A stretch of 12,182 nucleotides of DNA from Candidatus Latescibacterota bacterium (lineage in GTDB: Bacteria; Latescibacterota; MVCY01), in the NCBI GenBank assembly GCA_030608245.1, contig JAUWEO010000027.1:1-12182 (forward strand). Direction: 5' to 3'. Of this stretch, positions 6,495 through 12,182 are shown piece after piece. The stretch's first letter is position 1; the number at the start of each line of letters is the position of its first letter. The notes beneath the pieces are model-generated. The model searched no databases and was not told the origin of the DNA. It worked only from the letters and a program-made list of their open reading frames with translations. Position numbers and translations under genes: made by a program.

Positions 6495-6671
6495 ATGAAA
6501 CGTGTGTGCTTCTATAATATTGAATGTCATTCAGAGGAGGAAGCTCGCCATCTCAAAGTCTTTCTGGAGGTGGGGCTGGACAAAGTGAAAGTTTCCCAAG
6601 ATGAAAGTTACCTAAACGCCATTATTCCAGATTTGGAGGAGATAAAGAGTCGGATAGAGTGTTTGGGATAG
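6495..6671 (+). CDS. Small hypothetical protein, 58 residues
   Basis: ATG 6495 to TAG 6671 encodes an acidic 58-residue protein that I do not recognise. It starts MKRVCFYNIECH, then a likely helix rich in Glu (SEEEARHLKVFLEVGLDKV), a short strand-like part and a second helix (DLEEIKSRIECLG). Three cysteines lie at residues 5, 11 and 56, with no CxxC pair. It lies 60 bases after the dehydrogenase stop and 26 before the isocitrate dehydrogenase start, filling the gap neatly. The ribosome site is weak (AAGG at 6483-6486). It might be a real leader gene of icd or a chance ORF. Confidence 0.4.
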   Translation: MKRVCFYNIECHSEEEARHLKVFLEVGLDKVKVSQDESYLNAIIPDLEEIKSRIECLG

Positions 6672-6680
6672 TTGTGTACC

Positions 6681-6688
6681 AGAAGGAG
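6681..6688 (+). promoter_or_regulatory. Ribosome binding site supporting the GTG start of isocitrate dehydrogenase
   Basis: AGAAGGAG lies 9 bases before GTG 6698 and there is no better start codon nearby, so the gene uses GTG. Confidence 0.7.
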
Positions 6689-6697
6689 ACCAAATAA

Positions 6698-7957
6698 GTG
6701 AGGGCCAGAGAAGAAATCCATCTGGACAGAATTGCCCTTCCCCCAGAAGGGGAAAGGATTCAAGTAATAGAAGAGAAACTTGTGGTGCCTTACCGTCCTA
6801 TAATCCCCTTTATTGAAGGGGATGGTATTGGCCCGGACATTACCAGGGCAGCTCAGCGGGTGTGGAACGCTGCCGTGACCAAGGCCTACGGCGGCAACAG
6901 AAAGATCGTCTGGCTGGAGCTGTTTGCCGGGGAGAAGGCCTTACAGAGATACGGAGAGGTCCTGCCCCAGGACACCTTTTGGGCGATTGAACACTTTGTG
7001 GTAGCCATCAAGGGGCCATTAACCACCCCGGTGGGGACGGGCTATCGCAGCCTCAATGTTACCCTGAGACAGATACTTGACCTCTACGCCTGCGTCCGGC
7101 CAGTGGCCTATCTGCCCGGTGTTCCCAGTCCGGTCACCCACCCGGAGCGAATGGACATAGTGATATTCCGGGAGAACACCGAGGATGTCTATGCCGGTAT
7201 CGAATGGCCCAAAGGTTCGGAAGAGGGAGCGAAGGTTATCTCTTATCTGAACAAGGAGTTTGATCTTCACATCCCTCAGGACTCAGGAATTGGGATAAAG
7301 CCCATCAGCCAGAAGGCAACCCAAAGGCTGGTGAGAAAGGCCATCCAGTATGCCATAGGACAGGACCGCCGCAGCGTCACCATAATGCACAAGGGAAACA
7401 TAATGAAGTTCACCGAGGGGGCCTTCCGGGACTGGGCCTATCAGGTGGCCCGAGAGGAATTCCCAGAACAGACCGTCACCGAGAAAGAGGTCCAGGAAAA
7501 ATATGACGGAGAAGCGCCGCCGGGCAAGGTAATGATCAAAGACCGGATTGCCGACTCGATGTTCCAGCAGGTGCTCACCCGCACCGACCAGTACGATGTG
7601 ATAGCCGCACCCAATCTGAACGGTGACTACCTCTCCGATGCCTGTGCTGCCCAGGTGGGGGGCTTGGGGATGGCCCCGGGGGCCAATATCGGGGATTTCA
7701 CCGCTCTGTTCGAGGCCACCCACGGTACTGCCCCTAAATACGCTGGGCTGGATGTGGTCAACCCCAGCTCGCTCATTCTCTCCGGTAAGATGATGTTAGG
7801 GTATATCGGCTGGCACGAGGCTGCCGAACTGACCCAAAGCGCATTGGTCAGGACGATCCAACAGAAAAAAATGACCTACGATCTGGCAAGACAGATGCAG
7901 GATGCTACCAAACTTAAAACCTCCGAGTTTGCCTCCGCAATTGTGGAGAATATGTAA
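6698..7957 (+). CDS. icd: NADP-dependent isocitrate dehydrogenase
   Basis: A 419-residue homodimeric isocitrate dehydrogenase of the E. coli Icd type (416 residues there), oxidising isocitrate to 2-oxoglutarate and CO2. Substrate residues are all visible: Ser118 and Asn120 in YRSLNVTLRQ, Arg124, Arg134, Arg158 in FRENTEDVYAG, Tyr165 and Lys237 in HKGNIMKFTEGAF. Metal aspartates are Asp286, Asp310 and Asp314. The coenzyme pocket reads HGTAPKYAG (342-350), with Lys347 and Tyr348, then Tyr394 and Arg398; these are the NADP-selecting residues of the E. coli enzyme, so NADP use is inferred. Ser118 equals the E. coli phosphorylation serine, but no AceK is in view. The loop has GTGYRS where E. coli has GGGIRS. 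It is separated by 225 bases from mdh, so it may be its own unit or be read with the small ORF. No citrate synthase or aconitase is present. Confidence 0.96.
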   Translation: MRAREEIHLDRIALPPEGERIQVIEEKLVVPYRPIIPFIEGDGIGPDITRAAQRVWNAAVTKAYGGNRKIVWLELFAGEKALQRYGEVLPQDTFWAIEHFVVAIKGPLTTPVGTGYRSLNVTLRQILDLYACVRPVAYLPGVPSPVTHPERMDIVIFRENTEDVYAGIEWPKGSEEGAKVISYLNKEFDLHIPQDSGIGIKPISQKATQRLVRKAIQYAIGQDRRSVTIMHKGNIMKFTEGAFRDWAYQVAREEFPEQTVTEKEVQEKYDGEAPPGKVMIKDRIADSMFQQVLTRTDQYDVIAAPNLNGDYLSDACAAQVGGLGMAPGANIGDFTALFEATHGTAPKYAGLDVVNPSSLILSGKMMLGYIGWHEAAELTQSALVRTIQQKKMTYDLARQMQDATKLKTSEFASAIVENM

Positions 7958-8004
7958 GATTCTGTCGAAAGAAGGGGGTGTTGAATAGCGAAGGAGATAA
8001 TATC

Positions 8005-8033
8005 GTAGAGACGACCCAGCGGGTCGTCTCTAC
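8005..8033. repeat. Perfect palindrome, 13-bp arms with 3-base loop, between icd and mdh
   Basis: GTAGAGACGACCC (8005-8017), loop AGC, then its exact reverse complement (8021-8033). There is no T-run directly after it; the first six-T run is at 8061-8066, 27 bases on. That makes a standard terminator unlikely, though the hairpin could protect or end the icd message. The GTAG(A/G)GAC edge is shared with the repeat at the right end of the window, which suggests one family of dispersed palindromic repeats. Confidence 0.85.
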
Positions 8034-8182
8034 TCTGTACTACAAACTCGCGAAACTCTGTTTTTTAATAAGGCTTTTGTTTTGGAATCCGCGGTTGCTT
8101 TCTTGGGTTGCAGCTCCGCTGCGCTGGGAACTCTGTAGTTAAACTACGATTTGTTAGTAACATACAAGACTGGAGTTGACTG
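8034..8182 (+). promoter_or_regulatory. Spacer before mdh with minor dyads, possible promoter region
   Basis: After the palindrome the DNA holds a T-run (8061-8066), a small hairpin GCAGC-TCC-GCTGC (8110-8122) and a 13-base dyad GTAGTT-A-AACTAC (8135-8147). The ribosome site TGGAG (8171-8175) stands 7 bases before ATG 8183. A promoter for the mdh operon is plausible here, but no -35/-10 pair could be fixed by eye. Confidence 0.3.
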
Positions 8183-9112
8183 ATGAATAAGGTTAGCATA
8201 ATCGGCGCCGGGCAGGTGGGTGCGGCGACGGCGCTGTTCATTGCCCGCAGACAGATCGCCGATATCCTGTTGGTAGATATTGTTCCAGGACTTGCCCGGG
8301 GGAAGGCCCTGGACCTTTCTCAAGCGGCACCCGTGGAGGGCTATGGTACAAGGATAGCAGGAACAGATAATATCTCAGAGATCGAGGGTTCTACCATCGT
8401 GGTGGTCACCGCCGGGGTGACCCGCCGCCCAGGGATGTCCCGCTTAGACCTTTTGGAAAAAAACGCCTCTATTGTCAAAGGCATTGCCCAGGATATTGCC
8501 AAATACGTCCCTTCGGCCATTATCATTATGGTAACCAACCCCCTGGACCTCTTGACTTACTTGGTCTGGAAGATATCTGGCTTTTCTCGCCAGCGAGTGT
8601 TAGGACAGGCAGGGATATTGGACACAGCCAGGTTCAGGTACTTTGTGGCCCAGGAGCTTGGGGTCTCGTGCCAGGATGTCTCCGCTATGGTGCTGGGAGG
8701 CCACGGCGACACCATGGTTCCCCTACCCCGCTACACCTGTGTCTCCGGGGTTCCTATAACTGAATTGCTTTCAGCGGAAATAATAGCCGAGCTGACCGAA
8801 CGTACCCGCAGAGGTGGAGCAGAGATAGTGGGGCTGCTTAAAACTGGCAGTGCCTCTTTTGCCCCCGGAGCAGCGGCAGCCCAAATGGTAGAGGCAATCC
8901 TTTGGGATAAGAAGCGCATACTTCCCTGTTCTGCCTACGTTCAGGGAGAATACGGGATAGAGGATCTCTATATGGGAGTGCCGGTGAAACTGGGGGCTCA
9001 AGGGGTAGAAGAGGTATTGAAACTGAAACTCACCCCCGAGGAACTTAAGACCCTACGGGCATCGGCAGAGGTCTACAGACAGGGGATCGAACAACTAACA
9101 CCGTATCTTTAA
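8183..9112 (+). CDS. mdh: NAD-dependent malate dehydrogenase (LDH-like type)
   Basis: A 309-residue malate dehydrogenase of the lactate-dehydrogenase-like group, reversibly oxidising malate to oxaloacetate in the cytosol. It has the nucleotide fold GAGQVG (8-13), Asp32 at the end of the second strand (NAD over NADP), Arg81 (or Arg82) and Arg87 in the substrate loop RRPGMSR, Asn119 in VTNP, Asp147 and Arg150 in LDTARF, and the proton-relay His174 in GGHGDTM. The Arg in the loop at 81/82 (LDH has Gln) marks malate over lactate specificity. It is first in a tight run with malic enzyme (9-base gap) and fumarase, which fits malate as the hub. All catalytic residues are intact. Confidence 0.95.
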   Translation: MNKVSIIGAGQVGAATALFIARRQIADILLVDIVPGLARGKALDLSQAAPVEGYGTRIAGTDNISEIEGSTIVVVTAGVTRRPGMSRLDLLEKNASIVKGIAQDIAKYVPSAIIIMVTNPLDLLTYLVWKISGFSRQRVLGQAGILDTARFRYFVAQELGVSCQDVSAMVLGGHGDTMVPLPRYTCVSGVPITELLSAEIIAELTERTRRGGAEIVGLLKTGSASFAPGAAAAQMVEAILWDKKRILPCSAYVQGEYGIEDLYMGVPVKLGAQGVEEVLKLKLTPEELKTLRASAEVYRQGIEQLTPYL

Positions 9113-9121
9113 GGAACTGAT

Positions 9122-10510
9122 ATGGTAATCACGCTTCAACTGAAGCTGAGAAACAGACCCGGCTTTCTAGGAAAGGTCACCTCCACTATAGGCAAGGAAG
9201 GCGGCAACATCGGTAACATCGACACCGTGAGCGCCGATCCAGATTTCATTAATAGGAAAATCACGGTGAATGTGGCCGATGAACAGCAGGGCCAGAGGCT
9301 GGTGGAAAGACTCGGCTGCCTCCCGGGAGTAGAGGTTATCGGTGTCTCCGATGTCATACTCAATCTCCACAGAAAGGGAAAGATACATCTGGCGACCAAG
9401 ATGAAGATCAGGTCTTTGGCAGACCTGGGGGCAGTCTATACCCCTGGAGTGGCCAGGGTGTGTGAGTTGATCAGGCAAGATCCCCAAAAGGCCAGGGACT
9501 ACACCATTGTGCAGAACACAGTGGCCATAGTTACAGATGGGACGGCGGTTTTAGGCCTGGGCGATATCGGTCCCCTGGCAGCTTTGCCGGTCATGGAGGG
9601 CAAGGCTATGCTGCTCAAGGAGTTTGCCGACATAGACGCCTTCCCTATCTGTTTGGCCACTAAAGAAGTAGACCGCATCGTGGAGACGGTGGAGAACATA
9701 TCCCCTGGGTTTGGGGGAATCAATCTTGAGGACATCTCTGCCCCCCGCTGTTTTAGGGTGGAAGCTAAGCTCAAGAAACGGCTCAACATCCCTGTGTTCC
9801 ACGATGACCAGCATGGGACAGCGGTGGTGGTGCTGGCTGGACTGATTAACGCTCTGAAAATAGTGGACAGAAAGATGGACCAGGTCAAGGTGGTGGTCAA
9901 CGGGGCTGGGGCAGCAGGGTTAGCCATAGCCGGAATCTTGACAGCTGTGGGTGTGGGACAGATTATCATCTGCGACAGCAAGGGGGTGATCTACCAAGGC
10001 AGGAAAGAAGGGATGAACAGGTACAAGCAGCAAATAGCCGAGAAGACCAATCCAGAGAGGATAAAAGGTGGCTTAGCTAATGCCCTCAAAGGAAGTGATG
10101 TCTTCATAGGCGTTTCTATTCCCGGGGCTTTGACTCTCCGGATGATCAGAACTATGGCCCCAGACCCTGTTGTGTTTGCCTTAGCCAACCCTGAGCCTGA
10201 GATCGCGCCGGAGAAGGCTGAGAACGTGGCCAGGATCGTGGCCACCGGACGCTCTGACTATCACAATCAGATTAACAATGTTCTCTGTTTCCCGGGGATG
10301 TTTCGAGGAGCTTTGGATGTGGAGGCCATAGAGATAAATATGGAGATGAAGCTCAAGGCCGCCTATGCAATTGCCGGCACCATCTCCGAGGATCAACTGA
10401 GTGAGGACTACATCATTCCCAGTGTCTTCGACCCCAATGTGGTGCCTCGGGTGGCACAAGCGGTGGCTGAGGCTGCCCACAGAACGGGAGTAGCAGTAGG
10501 ACAGAACTGA
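9122..10510 (+). CDS. NAD-type malic enzyme with N-terminal ACT domain
   Basis: A 462-residue malic enzyme that oxidatively decarboxylates malate to pyruvate and CO2 (or runs in reverse). Residues 1-80 form an ACT domain (LQLKLRNRPGFLGKVTSTIG, GNIGNID), a small-ligand sensor, so allosteric control is expected; the ligand cannot be told. The catalytic part has Tyr106 in YTPGVA, Lys161 in MEGKA, metal acids Glu203-Asp204 in NLEDISAP and Asp228-Asp229 in FHDDQHGTA, then the coenzyme fold GAGAAG (261-266). Asp285 at the end of the second strand favours NAD. AAGGA (9112-9116) sits before ATG 9122. It lies directly after mdh and 30 bases before fumarase alpha. The short bacterial form without a phosphotransacetylase domain is seen. 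Confidence 0.94.
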   Translation: MVITLQLKLRNRPGFLGKVTSTIGKEGGNIGNIDTVSADPDFINRKITVNVADEQQGQRLVERLGCLPGVEVIGVSDVILNLHRKGKIHLATKMKIRSLADLGAVYTPGVARVCELIRQDPQKARDYTIVQNTVAIVTDGTAVLGLGDIGPLAALPVMEGKAMLLKEFADIDAFPICLATKEVDRIVETVENISPGFGGINLEDISAPRCFRVEAKLKKRLNIPVFHDDQHGTAVVVLAGLINALKIVDRKMDQVKVVVNGAGAAGLAIAGILTAVGVGQIIICDSKGVIYQGRKEGMNRYKQQIAEKTNPERIKGGLANALKGSDVFIGVSIPGALTLRMIRTMAPDPVVFALANPEPEIAPEKAENVARIVATGRSDYHNQINNVLCFPGMFRGALDVEAIEINMEMKLKAAYAIAGTISEDQLSEDYIIPSVFDPNVVPRVAQAVAEAAHRTGVAVGQN

Positions 10511-10540
10511 GTGCATTGGCTATAAACGACTGAGCTGAAG

Positions 10541-11383
10541 ATGCGACAACTATCCACAGAGCTTATCACCGCCGAGGTGGCCCGGCTTTGTATCGAGGCC
10601 AATTACAGTTTAGGCGAGGATGTCCTCCAAGCACTTCGGAAGGCGACCAAGCAAGAAGAATCCCCGCTGGGTAGGGAGATTCTCCAGCAGCTTCTGGAGA
10701 ACGCCGAAATCGCCCGCAGAGAAAAGATACCTATCTGCCAGGACACAGGCTTTGCGGATATATTCTTGGAGATAGGTCAGGAGCTAAGAATAGTGGGGGG
10801 AGATCTGACTGAGGCGATAACCGAAGGAGTAAGAAGAGGATATAATGAGGGTTATCTGCGCGAGTCTATCGTCTCCGATCCTCTCTGTCGGGTCAACACC
10901 GGGGATAACACCCCGGCGGTAATTCACACCGAAATAGTGCCTGGTGATAGGCTTAAAGTATCTGTGTTGCCCAAGGGGGCCGGCAGTGAGAATATGAGCG
11001 GTCTGGCGATGTTGAGGCCTGCCGATGGCGTAGAGGGGATAAAAAGATTCATTCTTGACTGGGTGGAAAAGGCGGGCGGTAATCCCTGTCCTCCGCTTAT
11101 CGTGGGGGTAGGCCTGGGGGGAACAGCAGAGAAGACGCTCTATTTAGCCAAAAAATCTCTACTCCGTTCACTGGGAAGCCCCCATCCCGATTCCAAAATA
11201 TCTCAGTTAGAAGGAGAGTTACTGGAAGAGATAAACGCAACAGGGATTGGTCCCTTGGGACTTGGCGGCAGGATAACAGCGCTGGCAGTACACATCGAGA
11301 GCTATGCCTGCCATATAGCCAGTCTCCCGGTGGCGGTGAACCTCCAGTGCCACGCCGCCAGACACAAAGAGGCAGTATTGTAG
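10541..11383 (+). CDS. Class I fumarate hydratase, alpha subunit (4Fe-4S)
   Basis: A 280-residue N-terminal/alpha subunit of the two-subunit class I fumarases, which reversibly hydrate fumarate to malate. Three cysteines that hold the catalytic 4Fe-4S cluster are present: Cys66 in ICQDTG, Cys183 in NPCPP and Cys270 in LQCHAARH. The KGAGSEN motif (145-151) and SDPLCRVNTGDNTP (112-125) are typical. The related L-tartrate dehydratase alpha subunit (TtdA) has the same fold, but the setting with mdh and malic enzyme favours fumarase. Such clusters are oxygen-sensitive, which fits an anaerobe. The ribosome site is weak. The beta subunit starts 18 bases after the stop. Confidence 0.92.
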   Translation: MRQLSTELITAEVARLCIEANYSLGEDVLQALRKATKQEESPLGREILQQLLENAEIARREKIPICQDTGFADIFLEIGQELRIVGGDLTEAITEGVRRGYNEGYLRESIVSDPLCRVNTGDNTPAVIHTEIVPGDRLKVSVLPKGAGSENMSGLAMLRPADGVEGIKRFILDWVEKAGGNPCPPLIVGVGLGGTAEKTLYLAKKSLLRSLGSPHPDSKISQLEGELLEEINATGIGPLGLGGRITALAVHIESYACHIASLPVAVNLQCHAARHKEAVL

Positions 11384-11401
11384 CAAGACGAAAGAGAAGA
11401 A

Positions 11402-11965
11402 ATGTCTGAATTGAAGAAAATAACCACGCCATTGTCTGGCCGGGATGTCTCTGGTCTGCAAAGCGGTGACCGGATTCTGTTGAGCGGCGTGCTTTACACT
11501 GCAAGGGATGCTGCCCACCGGAGGCTGGTCCAGTGTCTCCAAAAGGGGGAACCACTTCCCTTTGAGCTTCCGGGGCAGGTGATCTACTACACCGGGCCTT
11601 CTCCCGCCAGACCGGGCAGAGCCATCGGCTCAGCCGGTCCTACCACCAGCTATCGGATGGACCCTTATACTCCTCCACTTTTAGCCCGAGGACTAAAAGG
11701 CACTATCGGCAACGGTGCCCGCTCGCCCCAGGTGAAAGAAGCGCTGAAAGAATACCGGGCGGTCTACTTTGCCGCCACCGGGGGGGCAGGGGCGCTGCTT
11801 TCTCAGCGCATAGTTGAATCAGAAATAATAGCCTACGAAGACCTGGGACCGGAGGCAATAAGAAAGCTCCTGGTAAGAGATTTCCCCGTGGTTGTGGCGA
11901 ATGACATCTACGGCAACGACCTGTATGAGCAGGGAAGAGAGAAATACAGAAAACGGATAGGCTAA
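11402..11965 (+). CDS. Class I fumarate hydratase, beta subunit
   Basis: A 187-residue C-terminal/beta subunit that completes the active site of the preceding alpha subunit. Family marks are LTTPL-like ITTPLSG (7-13), LLSGVLYTARDAAHRR (26-41), GPTTSYRMD (79-87), KGTIGNG (99-105) and ATGGAGALL (125-133). Length is normal. AAGAGAAG just before ATG 11402 may serve as the ribosome site. It is the last intact gene of the mdh-malic enzyme-fumarase run; beyond it the sequence turns to broken genes. Confidence 0.92.
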   Translation: MSELKKITTPLSGRDVSGLQSGDRILLSGVLYTARDAAHRRLVQCLQKGEPLPFELPGQVIYYTGPSPARPGRAIGSAGPTTSYRMDPYTPPLLARGLKGTIGNGARSPQVKEALKEYRAVYFAATGGAGALLSQRIVESEIIAYEDLGPEAIRKLLVRDFPVVVANDIYGNDLYEQGREKYRKRIG

Positions 11966-11970
11966 TCCAC

Positions 11971-12108
11971 AAAGAGAGCAATGAGGTGGAAGATAACTTT
12001 GAACTGGCGGTGCTCAGAGAGTATAAAGATACAGCCTATCTCAGGAATAGGCAGCGGAAAGTCCCAAGGGAGCGAATAGAGCTATGGTCCTCAAACGAGA
12101 AGCAGTAG
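11971..12108 (+). pseudogene. Remnant of an MntA-like nucleotidyltransferase antitoxin (C-terminal end only)
   Basis: An open frame without its own proper start reads ...VEDNFELAVLREYKDTAYL and then RNRQRKVPRERIELW, ending at TAG 12106-12108. The REYKDTAYLRxRQ stretch resembles the C-terminal tail of small MNT-family nucleotidyltransferases that pair with HepT-type HEPN toxins. The nucleotide-binding N-terminal half (GSxxxG...DxD) is missing; the space before it is occupied by the fumarase gene. The overlap with a HepT-like start at 12084 copies the usual order of such pairs. The match is from memory and short, so this is a moderate call. Confidence 0.5.
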
Positions 12109-12167
12109 AAGAGCGGCTGAAAGAGCTGGATAGAGTGCCGGGAGAGCTATCCAAATACAGAATGTAG
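12084..12167 (+). pseudogene. Truncated HepT-like (DUF86/HEPN) toxin start, cut off by a repeat
   Basis: ATG 12084 opens MVLKREAVEERLKELDRV and continues PGELSKYRM, closely like the first helix of HepT-type HEPN proteins, which run to about 135-145 residues. It ends after 27 codons at TAG 12165-12167. That stop lies within the GTAGGGACAG start of a palindromic repeat, so insertion of the repeat appears to have broken the gene. It overlaps the MNT-like remnant by 25 bases, as is usual for these pairs. The remainder of the gene, if it exists, is outside the window. Confidence 0.5.
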
Positions 12168-12182
12168 GGACAGAACATTGTT
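12163..12182. repeat. Left part of a palindromic repeat running off the window
   Basis: TGTAGGGACAGAACA is followed by T and TGTT, and TGTT is the reverse complement of the AACA that ends the left arm. The dyad centre is therefore in view and only the first 4 bases of the right arm are seen. The GTAGGGAC edge resembles GTAGAGAC at 8005. A right arm ending in GTCCCTACA is expected beyond the window. Confidence 0.55.

Noticed and set aside
7283..7723. 146-residue ORF on the minus strand inside icd, and 152-residue ORF at 11097-11555 over the fumarase genes
   Set aside because: Both are antisense shadows of conserved enzymes with no recognisable domain; high GC keeps stops rare in these frames.
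8005..8066. Rho-independent terminator after icd
   Set aside because: The hairpin is strong but is not followed by a T-run; the only six-T stretch is 27 bases further on and has no stem directly before it.
9499..9981. 160-residue ORF on the minus strand inside the malic enzyme gene
   Set aside because: It lies wholly opposite a gene with full catalytic motifs and its protein looks like low-complexity antisense of that gene (Ser/Thr/Pro/Ala-rich, no motif).
1..12182. CRISPR arrays, tRNA or rRNA genes, complete insertion sequences
   Set aside because: No regularly spaced repeats, no cloverleaf-like or ribosomal RNA signatures, and no transposase motifs were seen on either strand.

Overview
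This is a bacterial window with every gene on the + strand. It is moderately GC-rich and densely packed, with ATGA/GTGA-type stop-start overlaps. Two metabolic blocks lie next to each other. The organism cannot be named from the sequence. A malate/fumarate/isocitrate cluster with two-subunit class I (Fe-S, oxygen-sensitive) fumarase, an ACT-domain malic enzyme and LDH-like malate dehydrogenase suggests an anaerobe. From memory, Chloroflexota of the Dehalococcoidia type carry similar clusters, but this is a low-confidence guess.

Block A (1-6434) is sugar-phosphate and C2/C3 metabolism. It begins with the 3' end of a xylose-isomerase-type TIM-barrel isomerase (2-409). A class II (zinc) aldolase follows (428-1108), then E1 alpha and E1 beta of a thiamine-diphosphate 2-oxoacid/acetoin dehydrogenase (1105-2067, 2060-3034). 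No E2 or E3 gene is in view. A 356-base gap holds several inverted repeats, after which comes a second set: a close homologue of LsrF, the thiolase that ends autoinducer-2 breakdown (3391-4293); a ribulose-phosphate-3-epimerase-family protein that resembles Salmonella LsrE (4477-5217); and a short-chain dehydrogenase that looks like the C-terminal half of the bifunctional RhaD-type aldolase/dehydrogenase with its aldolase half cut down to a stub (5214-6434). The 182-base gap between the first two of these holds a 12-bp-arm inverted repeat.

Block B (6495-11965) is central carbon metabolism. It starts with an unrecognised 58-residue ORF and then NADP-type isocitrate dehydrogenase (GTG start). 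A 225-base spacer carries a perfect 13-bp palindrome. Then come malate dehydrogenase, ACT-malic enzyme, and fumarase alpha and beta, which look like one transcript interconverting fumarate, malate, oxaloacetate and pyruvate.

The right edge (11971-12182) holds what looks like a broken MntA/HepT-type (nucleotidyltransferase/HEPN) toxin-antitoxin pair. The HepT reading frame stops after 27 codons, exactly where a palindromic repeat begins and runs off the window.

The most interesting idea is chemical. An epimerase acting at C3 and a dehydrogenase acting at C4 of a deoxy-pentulose phosphate would make the very diketone that LsrF cleaves to acetyl-CoA and dihydroxyacetone phosphate. The second half of block A may therefore be a deoxy-sugar-phosphate pathway ending in thiolysis. 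It need not be quorum-signal uptake: no LsrK, LsrG, LsrR or transporter is present here.
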